The notes under the pieces were generated by a model that was not told the origin of the DNA, did no database searches, and saw nothing but the letters and a program-made list of their open reading frames with translations. A stretch of 38,403 nucleotides of DNA from JANPCX01 sp031431125 (GTDB lineage: Bacteria; Pseudomonadota; Gammaproteobacteria; Burkholderiales; Burkholderiaceae_C), in assembly GCA_031431125.1 (NCBI GenBank), contig JANPCX010000001.1, positions 1 to 38,403 on the forward strand, written 5' to 3'. The translations under genes and the position numbers were made by a program. This document shows, in pieces, positions 15,970 to 23,262 of the stretch (position 1 is its first letter; every line of letters starts with the position of its first letter).

Positions 15970-16200
15970 ATGTCCGATCTCGTTGCTGAACTCGCAGAGC
16001 GCGGCCGCTCGCTCTCTCTCGATGACCGTTCCCGCCTTGTTGAACTGCTTTTGGAGTCTCTCCATGAACCACCGCTGGCTGAGATTGAAGCGGCCTGGGA
16101 TATTGAGATCGGTCGGCGCGTTGAGGCTTACCAGCGAGGCGAAGTAGAGACCTTTGCGGCCGAGGACGTGTTCGCTGCTGCTCGCCGCATTGCCCCTTGA
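15970..16200 (+). CDS. Antitoxin, addiction-module component family
   Basis: A 76-residue acidic protein resembling the short antitoxins of the PF09720 addiction-module type: LSLDDRSRLVELLLESLHE followed by EIEAAWDIEIGRRVEAYQRGE. The ATG has a strong AAGGAG ribosome-binding site (15957-15962). The C-terminal coding region overlaps the start of the downstream ParE-like toxin gene, the normal order for these modules (antitoxin first). It would bind and neutralise the toxin and probably repress the shared promoter. No other gene is interposed. Confidence 0.85.
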   Translation: MSDLVAELAERGRSLSLDDRSRLVELLLESLHEPPLAEIEAAWDIEIGRRVEAYQRGEVETFAAEDVFAAARRIAP

Positions 16201-16492
16201 AGCAGGCCGCTTCACAAAGATTGCTCGAGCTGAGCTGCTCGGGCAAACGGCCTACTATGAAACCCTGGATAAGGGGCTTGGCGCCCGTTTTCGCTCCGAA
16301 GTGGAAGCTGCAGCCCAGCGGGCCGCAGCGTATCCCTTGCATGGCAAACCATCGGCGGGCGGAACCAGAAGGCGGCTCGTGACTGATTTCCCGTTCGCCG
16401 TCGTGTACACCGAGACCGAATACGGCGTTCTCATCCACGCAGTCGCCGATAGTAGGCGCTTGCCTGAGTACTGGTTGAAACGGTTTCCTTGA
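16190..16492 (+). CDS. Toxin, RelE/ParE superfamily
   Basis: About 100 residues with the ParE/RelE layout: an N-terminal helix pair (ARAELLGQTAYYETLDKGLGARF then EVEAAAQRAAAYP), a strand region TRRRLVTDFPFAVVYTETEYGVLIHAV, and a basic C-terminus SRRLPEYWLKRFP. No ATG is available. The TTG at 16190 gives the N-terminus expected for the family and an 11-base overlap with the antitoxin; an upstream TTG at 16154 is the alternative. ParE-type toxins inhibit gyrase and RelE-type toxins cleave mRNA; which applies here is not visible. It is tail-to-tail with dadA, 19 bases apart. Confidence 0.82.
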   Translation: MPLEAGRFTKIARAELLGQTAYYETLDKGLGARFRSEVEAAAQRAAAYPLHGKPSAGGTRRRLVTDFPFAVVYTETEYGVLIHAVADSRRLPEYWLKRFP

Positions 16493-16511
16493 GGCGGAGT
16501 CGCCACCTTCA

Positions 16512-17828
16512 TCAAGCCGCCACCACACACCCAGCCCGGCTCCCCTGCGCCTCCCCCAAAAACCCAAACTCCAACCCCGGCCGCTTGCCGTCCATCAACT
16601 CTGCCAACGCCCGCCCCGAGCCCGCGCCGTGGGTCCAGCCCAGGGTGCCATGGCCTGCGTTGATCCACAGGTTGGGCACTTTGCTGCGGCCGATGTAGGG
16701 AATGTTGGTGGGGGTGCTGGGGCGCAGGCCGGCCCAGAAGTGGGGGTCGCTGCCCTCGTTGGTGTCGGCCACGCCGGGGAAGAGTTCTTCATACCGTTTC
16801 ACCAGGGCTTGGCAGCGTAGGCGTGAGGTGTTGCTGGTCAGGCTCACGTCGTAGCCCGCCATTTCGGCGGTGCCTGCAATGCGCACTTGGTCGCCCAAAC
16901 GGCTGATGGCGATTTTGCGGGCGTCGTCGATCATGCTGACGGTGCTGGCGCGTTCTGGGTGTTTGAGGCGCAGTGTGGCTGAGTAACCTTTGGCGGGGTA
17001 AATGTTGAGGTTCACACCCAGGGGGCGCAGGAGTGGTGCGGTGTAGCTGCCCATGGCGGCCACGAAGGCGTCGCCGGTCACCGTGTGGCGGCGGCCGCTG
17101 AGTTGGTCGCCGACGCGCACGCTTTGGACGCTGCCGCCTGCGGTGTCAAAACCCAGGATGTCGTGCTCGTACAAAAAGGTGGCACCGCGGGCTTGGCAAC
17201 GTTTGGCCAGGGCTTGTGTGAAGACACAAGCATCGCCCGATTCATCACTTGGCGTGTAGGTGCCGCCCGCGATGTGGGCACCGTAGCTCTTCAAGGCAGG
17301 CTCAACGGCCAGCACCTCGTCGCGCGACAGCACGCGGCGGTCCACGCCGTGGTGGCGCATCAGCTCGGCGCCTTTGGCCCCAGCGTCCATGTCTTGTTGG
17401 CTGGAGAAGAAGTGCAAGATGCCACGCTCCAGGCGGTGGTACTCAATGCCCGTTTGTGCCACCAAGGTTTTGAGCGACTCGTGGCTGTAGCGGCCGAGCG
17501 CCACGAGTTGAGCCACGTTGCGCTCGAAGGCGGCATCGGTGCACTGGGTGAGAAAACTCAGGCCCCAGCGCCACTGCTGTGGGTCCAAGCGCGGGCGAAA
17601 GAGCAAAGGCGCATCGTCACGCAGCAGCCATTTCGCGACTTTGAACGGCGCTTCGGCATTGGCCCAGGGCTCACAAAAACTCACAGATATCTGCGCGCCA
17701 TTTGCAAAGCTGGTTTCCAGGGCGGCGTCTTTTTGGCGGTCGATCACCGTGACCTCATGGCCCGCCTCCAGCAAATACCAAGCGGTGCTGATGCCGATGA
17801 TGCCCGCACCCATGACGACGATCTTCAT
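16512..17828 (-). CDS. dadA: D-amino acid dehydrogenase small subunit
   Basis: A 438-residue FAD-dependent dehydrogenase that oxidises D-amino acids (notably D-alanine) to 2-oxo acids and ammonia, feeding electrons to the respiratory chain at the inner membrane. The N-terminal Rossmann motif GAGIIG (7-12) with following acid VIDRQ, the substrate-domain stretch FWAGLRPSTPTNIPYIG, and HGTLGWTHGAGSG near the C-terminus are typical DadA features. The length is slightly above the 415-435 norm, with a short extra C-terminal tail. An AGGA lies about seven bases before the ATG. An amino-acid exporter and its regulator lie upstream across a structured repeat element. The alr gene at 33816-34940 encodes the racemase that would supply D-alanine. 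Confidence 0.93.
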   Translation of the reverse strand: MKIVVMGAGIIGISTAWYLLEAGHEVTVIDRQKDAALETSFANGAQISVSFCEPWANAEAPFKVAKWLLRDDAPLLFRPRLDPQQWRWGLSFLTQCTDAAFERNVAQLVALGRYSHESLKTLVAQTGIEYHRLERGILHFFSSQQDMDAGAKGAELMRHHGVDRRVLSRDEVLAVEPALKSYGAHIAGGTYTPSDESGDACVFTQALAKRCQARGATFLYEHDILGFDTAGGSVQSVRVGDQLSGRRHTVTGDAFVAAMGSYTAPLLRPLGVNLNIYPAKGYSATLRLKHPERASTVSMIDDARKIAISRLGDQVRIAGTAEMAGYDVSLTSNTSRLRCQALVKRYEELFPGVADTNEGSDPHFWAGLRPSTPTNIPYIGRSKVPNLWINAGHGTLGWTHGAGSGRALAELMDGKRPGLEFGFLGEAQGSRAGCVVAA

Positions 17829-17877
17829 ATTGTTTTCCTGTTCAGTCTGTTCTTCGACTCAAACCGCGATGGGCTCA

Positions 17878-18145
17878 AGAACCTCTCTGTGAATAAGACA
17901 GCCCTGCGCCGGGTTCCACAGGCCACAGGCGTAGGAGCAGACCGCGCCGTGGTGTACATCACCACAAGCGGGCTGTGACACCCGCCTGTGGCCTGTGGGG
18001 CCCCGGCCCGAAGGGTTGTGACGACAAAGCGCGTCTGAGGCGTTACAACCCTTGCCCAGGGGTAAACCGCTGGGCGGCGGCTTGCGTCTTGCATCCATCG
18101 CTTTGTCGTCACAACGCAGGGCTGTCTTATTCACAGAGAGGTTCT
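17878..18145. mobile_element. 268-bp structured element with 31-bp perfect terminal inverted repeats (MITE-like)
   Basis: The gap 17829-18130 is filled by this element. Terminal repeats 17878-17908 (starts AGAACCTCTCTGTGAATAAG) and 18115-18145 are exact reverse complements. Inside are two further perfect inverted repeats: 17916-17931 with 17983-17998 (16 bp), and 18015-18031 with 18099-18115 (17 bp). Each encloses a small apical hairpin: GTGGTG/CACCAC at 17949-17965 and GCCCAG/CTGGGC at 18054-18075. The whole could fold as a long stem carrying two arms. There is no transposase or plausible gene inside. No clear target duplication is visible. The right end overlaps the 3' end of the exporter gene and supplies its stop codon. 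Confidence 0.75.
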
Positions 18146-18754
18146 AAGCATCAATTGCGCCGCTACCATCCACATCACCAGGGCCACGCTGGCGTCAATC
18201 GCCCGCCACACCCCAGGCCGAGCCAGCCACTGGGCCGCCGCCGCCGCGCCATAACCCAAGAGCGCAAACCAAAGCAAGGACGCCAAACCGGCACCCAAAG
18301 TGAACACCGGGCGCAAGGCCCCATGCTGTGCGCCCACACTGCCCAGCAACACCACGGTGTCGAGGTAAACATGGGGGTTCAAATACGTCATCGCCAGGGT
18401 GCTGCCCAAGGTGGCCGACAAACTCGCGCCCTGCTTGTTGGCGTGCAAGGCTTGATCGGGCCCCAGCCAAGCACGTCTTGCTGCCAATGCCCCATACACC
18501 AGCAAGAACAGCGCACCGCCCCAACGAAACACCTCCAGCAACACAGGTGACCCTTGAATCAGGCTGCCCAGGCCAAACACCCCGAGGGCAATCAACAGCC
18601 AGTCCGACAAGGTGCACAGCAGCACCACCGGCCCGACATGCTGGCGCCTCAAACCTTGGCGCAGCACGAGTGCGTTTTGTGCACCAATGGCCATGATCAA
18701 GCCGGCGGTCATGAACAAACCCTGGATGAAAACGGCGGTGGCAGTGGAGGTCAT
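18131..18754 (-). CDS. argO: LysE/ArgO family basic amino acid exporter
   Basis: A 207-residue inner-membrane protein with about six hydrophobic helices. The LysE/ArgO signature MAIGAQNALVLRQGL lies near the N-terminus, and the conserved NPHVYLDTVVLLGS segment is in the middle. Such proteins export L-arginine or L-lysine. The divergent LysR-type regulator gene 99 bases away is of the ArgP/LysG type, the classic controlling partner. The last codons (RTSL and TGA) are contributed by the terminal repeat of the element at 17878-18145, so the native C-terminus may have been replaced, although the length remains normal. ArgO and LysE specificity cannot be separated by eye. Confidence 0.87.
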   Translation of the reverse strand: MTSTATAVFIQGLFMTAGLIMAIGAQNALVLRQGLRRQHVGPVVLLCTLSDWLLIALGVFGLGSLIQGSPVLLEVFRWGGALFLLVYGALAARRAWLGPDQALHANKQGASLSATLGSTLAMTYLNPHVYLDTVVLLGSVGAQHGALRPVFTLGAGLASLLWFALLGYGAAAAAQWLARPGVWRAIDASVALVMWMVAAQLMLRTSL

Positions 18755-18805
18755 CCGTGGATTGTCGGCAAGGTGCCGCCATAAATGAAGTACCAGTAAT
18801 TATTG

Positions 18806-18828
18806 TTAGGCAATATTAGAATTGCTAA
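18806..18828. promoter_or_regulatory. Probable ArgP/LysG operator
   Basis: TTAGGCAAT and ATTGCTAA form an imperfect dyad in the AT-rich divergent gap between the exporter and its LysR-type regulator. The AT-rich dyad and its location are as expected for a LysR-family box. The assignment is inferred from position and symmetry. Confidence 0.55.
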
Positions 18829-18853
18829 TGCCTGATTTGCGCACCAAAACACT

Positions 18854-19810
18854 GTGAAAGACCTAGACCCCGCCGCCCTCGACTGCCTCGCGGCCCTCAT
18901 CGACGAGGGCAGCTTTGAGCGTGCGGCGCTGCAGTTGTCGGTCACGCAATCGGCGGTCTCGCAGCGTTTGCGCACGCTGGAGGCGCAAATGGGCCAGCCC
19001 CTGGTGGTGCGGGCGCGGCCGCTGCGCCTCACCGAGGTGGGCAAGGTGTTGCTGCGTTATGCCCGGCAAGTGCATGCGCTGCGCGTCGATTTGGCGCGCG
19101 AACTGGAGGTGGATGCCCTGAGCCATCACCGCCTGCCCATTGCCGTCAACGCCGACAGCCTGGCCACCTGGGTGCTGCCCGCGCTGGATGCCTTGGTGCA
19201 AAACGGGGTGTCGCTGGAACTGCTGGTGGACGACCAAGACTTCACCCATGAACGTTTGCGCGAAGGCGATGTGTTGGGCTGCGTCAGCACGGTGCGCGAG
19301 CCGCTGCGGGGCTGCCGCGTGACGCCGCTCGGGGTGATGCGTTATGGCGCGGTGGCCAGCCCGCAGTTTGTCCAGCAACACCTGTCCCAAGGGCTGAACC
19401 GTGGCCACCTGAGCCAGTTGCCCTTTTTGGTGTTCAACCGCAAAGACGATATGCAGCAGCAGTGGGTGGCGCAGGCGTTTGGTGTTCGCTCGCCGCGTTT
19501 TCGCGAACGTTTTGTGCCGTCGTCGGAAGCCTATGTGCAAGCCGCCGCCCGCGGTTGGGGCGTGGGCGTGGTTCCTCTGCTGCAAGTGCAGTCGCTGTTG
19601 AACGAGGGGCGTTTGGTGCAACTGTTGCCCCAGTGCAGCCTGCCTGTTGCTTTGTTTTGGCACCAGTGGAAACTCGGCCCCGAAGGCGGGACGCCCACCG
19701 CGCGCGTGGCGATGTTGGACGCCGTCGGTGCAGCCTTAGAGGTGGGGGCGCGTGAAGTGCTGGAGCAGCCCCGCCCCCAACGCCGAAGCCGCGCGCCCAA
19801 AAGGGTTTGA
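18854..19810 (+). CDS. argP: LysR-family regulator, ArgP/LysG type
   Basis: A 318-residue transcription factor. The N-terminal winged helix-turn-helix covers about 5-62 (ALIDEGSFERAALQLSVTQS, AVSQRLRTLEAQMGQPLVVR), followed by the linker helix and a periplasmic-binding-like effector domain starting near LPIAVNADSLATWVLPAL, a phrase typical of ArgP/IciA/LysG proteins. The start is a GTG at 18854 with no obvious ribosome-binding site; this start gives the usual N-terminus. It is divergent from the LysE/ArgO exporter, which it most likely activates in response to lysine or arginine. The C-terminus has a basic extension (PRPQRRSRAPKRV) beyond the usual end. Confidence 0.9.
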   Translation: MKDLDPAALDCLAALIDEGSFERAALQLSVTQSAVSQRLRTLEAQMGQPLVVRARPLRLTEVGKVLLRYARQVHALRVDLARELEVDALSHHRLPIAVNADSLATWVLPALDALVQNGVSLELLVDDQDFTHERLREGDVLGCVSTVREPLRGCRVTPLGVMRYGAVASPQFVQQHLSQGLNRGHLSQLPFLVFNRKDDMQQQWVAQAFGVRSPRFRERFVPSSEAYVQAAARGWGVGVVPLLQVQSLLNEGRLVQLLPQCSLPVALFWHQWKLGPEGGTPTARVAMLDAVGAALEVGAREVLEQPRPQRRSRAPKRV

Positions 19811-19891
19811 CTGCGTGCCCATGTCACTGGTGCGTGGCAACATCGGCGACACGTTGAAGTGAACCCCGTTTTTTATCCCAAGGTTGCCTCC

Positions 19892-21622
19892 ATGTCATCC
19901 CACATTCCGCAAGACTCGGTGTTGCGTGCAGTACCGATGGTGCACACCCGTCACGAACAGACCTTTCCCGTCTTGACCGAGCGTGAGATCGAACGCCTGC
20001 GTCGGTTTGGCGGCGTTCGATCCTATGCAGACGGCGAAGCCTTGTTCGAGACCGGCCACGTGGGGCCGGGCATGTTTGTGGTGCTGTCAGGCTTGGTGTC
20101 GATCACACAACGTGACGGATTGGGGCATGTGACGCCGGTGGTGGAACAAGGGCCGGGTCAGTTTTTGGCGGAAGTCGGCCAACTCTCGGGTCGCGCTGCT
20201 TTGGTGGATGGCCATGCGGAAGGCCCGGTGGAAACCTTGCTGATACCGCCTGAGCAATTGCGCGCTTTGTTGGTGGCCGAAGCCGAATTGGGTGAACGCA
20301 TCATGCGCGCCCTGATTTTGCGCCGCGTCAACTTGATTCAAGCCGGCTCGGGAGGCCCGGTGCTGGTGGGATCGCCCTCGGCGGCGGGCATGCCGCGCCT
20401 GCAAACTTTTTTGAGCCGCAACGGCCACCCCCACACGGTGTTGAACCCCGAGGTTGAGGCCGAAGCGGCTGAAATCGTCGCCCGTTATGCGCCAGCTCCG
20501 AACGACTTGCCTTTGGTGGTGACACCCGATGGGCAGGTCTTGCGCAATCCAAGCGAAACCGATTTGGCCCGGGCTTTGGGCATGTTGATTCGCACCGTGC
20601 GCGACCAGCCCTATGACGTGGCCGTGGTCGGTGCTGGCCCGGCCGGTTTGGCCACGGCGGTGTATGCGGCGTCGGAAGGCCTGACGGTGGCGGTGCTGGA
20701 TGCACGCGCTTATGGCGGCCAAGCCGGTGCCAGCGCGCGCATTGAAAACTACCTTGGTTTTCCTACCGGCATTTCAGGGCAGGCCTTGGCGGGGCGTGCG
20801 TTTGGCCAAGCCCAGAAGTTTGGTGCCGACATGCTGATTCCGGCCGAGGTCAGCCGCATGGAGTGTGGCGTGGACAGCGGCTTCAAGCTGCATTTGGTGG
20901 ACGGCGAAGCGGTGCAAGCAAGGTGCGTCGTGATTGCCAGCGGAGCGCGCTACCGCCGCCCGCCGATTCCACGGCTGGCCGAATTTGAAGGCCATGGCGT
21001 GTGGTACTGGGCCTCACCGATAGAAGCCAAGTTGTGCGCCAACGAAGCCGTGGTGCTTGTTGGCGGAGGCAATTCGGCAGGGCAAGCGGCGGTGTTTTTG
21101 GCAGGCCATGCGCGCACGGTCTACATGCTGGTGCGCGGACCCGGTTTGGCCGAAAGCATGTCGCGTTACCTGATTGACCGCATTGCCGCGGCGCCCAACA
21201 TTGAACTCGTGACGCAGACTGAGGTGGTTGCGCTGCAGGGTCAAACCGAAGGCGGACTGCAGGGGCTGACTTGGCGGCACCGGGCAAGCGGTGAAGAACA
21301 AACACGGCCCATTCGCAACCTTTTCCTGTTTGTCGGTGCGGACCCGGCCACAGCCTGGTTGCGCGGTTGCCAAGTGCAGCGTGACAAAGCGGGTTTTGTG
21401 CTCACCGGCGCGGCCGCGGGTGCCGCTGCAGGTGCCGCCGCAGACCACCGCGGCAACCTGGAAACCGACGTGCCCGGTGTGTTTGCCGTGGGCGATGTGC
21501 GGGCCGGTTCGGTCAAACGTGTCGGCGGTGCGATTGGTGAAGGTGCGGCCGTGGTGCCGCACTTGCACGAGCGGCTGCGGGTGTTGGATGAGGCGGCGGT
21601 TGTGGCTACTCAAGCCACATAA
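19892..21622 (+). CDS. Cyclic-nucleotide-binding domain fused to a thioredoxin-reductase-like flavoprotein
   Basis: About 576 residues. The N-terminal part (about 25-150) is a CNB-like beta-roll (FGGVRSYADGEALFETG, GPGMFVVLSGLVSI). A middle stretch (about 155-235) resembles a degenerate thioredoxin fold without cysteines (LPLVVTPDGQVLRNPS). The C-terminal 330 residues form an FAD/NAD(P)H oxidoreductase: FAD motif VVGAGPAGLATAVYAA (from about 245), GGQAGASARIENYLGFP, and a second dinucleotide motif VLVGGGNSAGQAA (about 388-400). The active-site CxxC of thioredoxin reductase is missing; the corresponding stretch reads WYWASPIEAKLC. Near the end there is a low-complexity AAAG run before a GVFAVGDVR motif. 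GTG 19859 is an alternative start. The substrate is unknown; it may sense redox or peroxide stress. Confidence 0.85.
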   Translation: MSSHIPQDSVLRAVPMVHTRHEQTFPVLTEREIERLRRFGGVRSYADGEALFETGHVGPGMFVVLSGLVSITQRDGLGHVTPVVEQGPGQFLAEVGQLSGRAALVDGHAEGPVETLLIPPEQLRALLVAEAELGERIMRALILRRVNLIQAGSGGPVLVGSPSAAGMPRLQTFLSRNGHPHTVLNPEVEAEAAEIVARYAPAPNDLPLVVTPDGQVLRNPSETDLARALGMLIRTVRDQPYDVAVVGAGPAGLATAVYAASEGLTVAVLDARAYGGQAGASARIENYLGFPTGISGQALAGRAFGQAQKFGADMLIPAEVSRMECGVDSGFKLHLVDGEAVQARCVVIASGARYRRPPIPRLAEFEGHGVWYWASPIEAKLCANEAVVLVGGGNSAGQAAVFLAGHARTVYMLVRGPGLAESMSRYLIDRIAAAPNIELVTQTEVVALQGQTEGGLQGLTWRHRASGEEQTRPIRNLFLFVGADPATAWLRGCQVQRDKAGFVLTGAAAGAAAGAAADHRGNLETDVPGVFAVGDVRAGSVKRVGGAIGEGAAVVPHLHERLRVLDEAAVVATQAT

Positions 21623-23187
21623 CGTTTCACGATGGGTGGGGTTGCGCCCAAGTGGAATGCCAGCCTGCGTTCGCGCAAACCCGCGTCTGCTGCGGTGAAA
21701 CGTTCCAAACGCCTTTGGTGTTCAACCCAAGTTTCGTCTAGAAAGTACTCGATGTAACGACCCCGCACGGAGGTGTCTCGAAACAGGCTCCACGAAAGCG
21801 CACCTTGGCGCAGCCTGGCGCGCCTCGTCTCTTGCATGACAGCCTCGAATTCTTCGGCTCTGGCGGCGTGAATCATGTACTCAACGGTCACCATCACCGG
21901 GCCCTCGTCGGGGTCGATCTCGATGTCGGGCGGCGGCGAGGGTGTTCGCGGCTGCACGGTACGAAAGTCTTCATCCTCTTGTGTCCCGATATCCGTTCCA
22001 ATGCTCAAATTCCTGGTCGCCAACAGCAATACCAAGCCGACGAGGGCTGCACCAATGATGCTGATTGGAATTGAACTGGCATGGGCCACAAACCCCCAAA
22101 TTGTTGCGCCGGCAGCGCTGCCCCCCATCATGCACATCAAGTAAATCGACATGCCCCGCGCCCGCACCCAGTTGGGCAAGGCCATTTGTGCTGCCACGGT
22201 CAAAGAATTTGCGGTGACGATCCAGGCCATCCCGGCCAGCAACATACCGGGCAATGCCCACCAGAAGTTTGGCACCATGACCACAATCATTGAACTGACG
22301 GCATGCAAAACCGTTCCCCACCCGATGCAAGCGTCTCGCCCTATGTGTTGGCGCAGTGCGGGCAAGACGAGTGCCGCAGCCACAGCGCCCAAACCCATAG
22401 CCGCCAACAGTGCCGTATAGGTGCCGGCACCCCCGTTCATTCGCAGTGCAAGCAATGGCAACAAGGCGGTCAGGGCGGTGGACTGAAAAAAGAACATGAA
22501 GATGCGCACCAGCACCGCTTTCATGCGGGGCGATTGCGTCACATGCTGCAGCCCCACCCGCATGGCGCCGACAAAACGTTCGCCCGGCAGCGCGCTGATT
22601 TTTTGCTGCGACTTCCAGCGCAGGATCATCACGAGTGCAAACACCGACAGCACCGCGTTCAAGGCAAAAACAAAGGCGCTGCCCGCACTGGCCAAGAGCG
22701 CACCCGCGACAACAGGGCCCACCACACGCGACACATTCATCGCAATGCCGTTCAGCGCCAAAGCGGCGGGCAATTCGTCGCGCGGCACCAGGTCAGGAAC
22801 GATGGCGGCAAACACGGGCCAGCGCATGGCCAGCCCAATGCCGTTGGCAAAGGTCAGCGCCAACAGCAGCGGGGCGGTCAAGTGGCCGGTGAGCGACAAC
22901 ACGCCGAGTACCACTGCCACCAAGGCCACCCACAGCTGAGTGAAGGCGAAGTAGCGTCGTCGGTCCACGATGTCTGCCAAAGCCCCACTGGGCAGACCGA
23001 GCAAGAAGACGGGCAAGGTCGATGCCGCTTGCACCAGGGCCACCATGACCACGTTGTGGGTGAGCGAGGTCATCAGCCAAGCGGCTACGACATCGTTCAT
23101 CCACATGGTGATGTTGGCCGCCAACCAGGCGAACCAGAGCATTCGAAAGGTGGAAGCTTTGAGCGGCGCGAGGGCGGAAGGGGTCAC
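21610..23187 (-). CDS. MFS transporter of the MFS_3 (transmembrane secretion effector) type
   Basis: About 525 residues with 10-12 hydrophobic segments in the first 400, starting FRMLWFAWLAANITMWMND. The motif GLPSGALADIVDRRR matches the cytoplasmic loop of DHA3-type exporters. A soluble C-terminal domain (from about GPVMVTVEYMIHAARAEEF) resembles the antibiotic-biosynthesis-monooxygenase-like tail found in PF05977 proteins. It probably exports a small molecule or drug; the substrate is unknown. No ATG suits the start: a GTG at 23187 gives a natural N-terminus (TPSALAPLKASTF), while a TTG at 23274 extends it by 29 poorly conserved residues. The 3' end overlaps the convergent flavoprotein gene by 13 bases. 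Confidence 0.85.
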   Translation of the reverse strand: MTPSALAPLKASTFRMLWFAWLAANITMWMNDVVAAWLMTSLTHNVVMVALVQAASTLPVFLLGLPSGALADIVDRRRYFAFTQLWVALVAVVLGVLSLTGHLTAPLLLALTFANGIGLAMRWPVFAAIVPDLVPRDELPAALALNGIAMNVSRVVGPVVAGALLASAGSAFVFALNAVLSVFALVMILRWKSQQKISALPGERFVGAMRVGLQHVTQSPRMKAVLVRIFMFFFQSTALTALLPLLALRMNGGAGTYTALLAAMGLGAVAAALVLPALRQHIGRDACIGWGTVLHAVSSMIVVMVPNFWWALPGMLLAGMAWIVTANSLTVAAQMALPNWVRARGMSIYLMCMMGGSAAGATIWGFVAHASSIPISIIGAALVGLVLLLATRNLSIGTDIGTQEDEDFRTVQPRTPSPPPDIEIDPDEGPVMVTVEYMIHAARAEEFEAVMQETRRARLRQGALSWSLFRDTSVRGRYIEYFLDETWVEHQRRLERFTAADAGLRERRLAFHLGATPPIVKRYVA

Positions 23188-23262
23188 GGGAATGGATTGG
23201 ACAGGGAAAGCGTCACAAGCATAGCCGCTTGAGGGTCTGAGCGTCGCCCTCAAAATAGATGC

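Noticed and set aside
17085..17978. 297-codon forward reading frame opposite dadA extending into the structured element
   Set aside because: It is antisense to a clear DadA gene, with no family motif or ribosome-binding site; the low-complexity composition is typical of shadows.
20087..20722. Reverse frame opposite the CNB-flavoprotein gene
   Set aside because: Antisense shadow; the forward strand encodes clear nucleotide-binding motifs.
22303..23232. 309-codon forward frame opposite the MFS gene
   Set aside because: The product is a Gln/His/Arg-rich sequence without motifs, antisense to conserved transmembrane segments.
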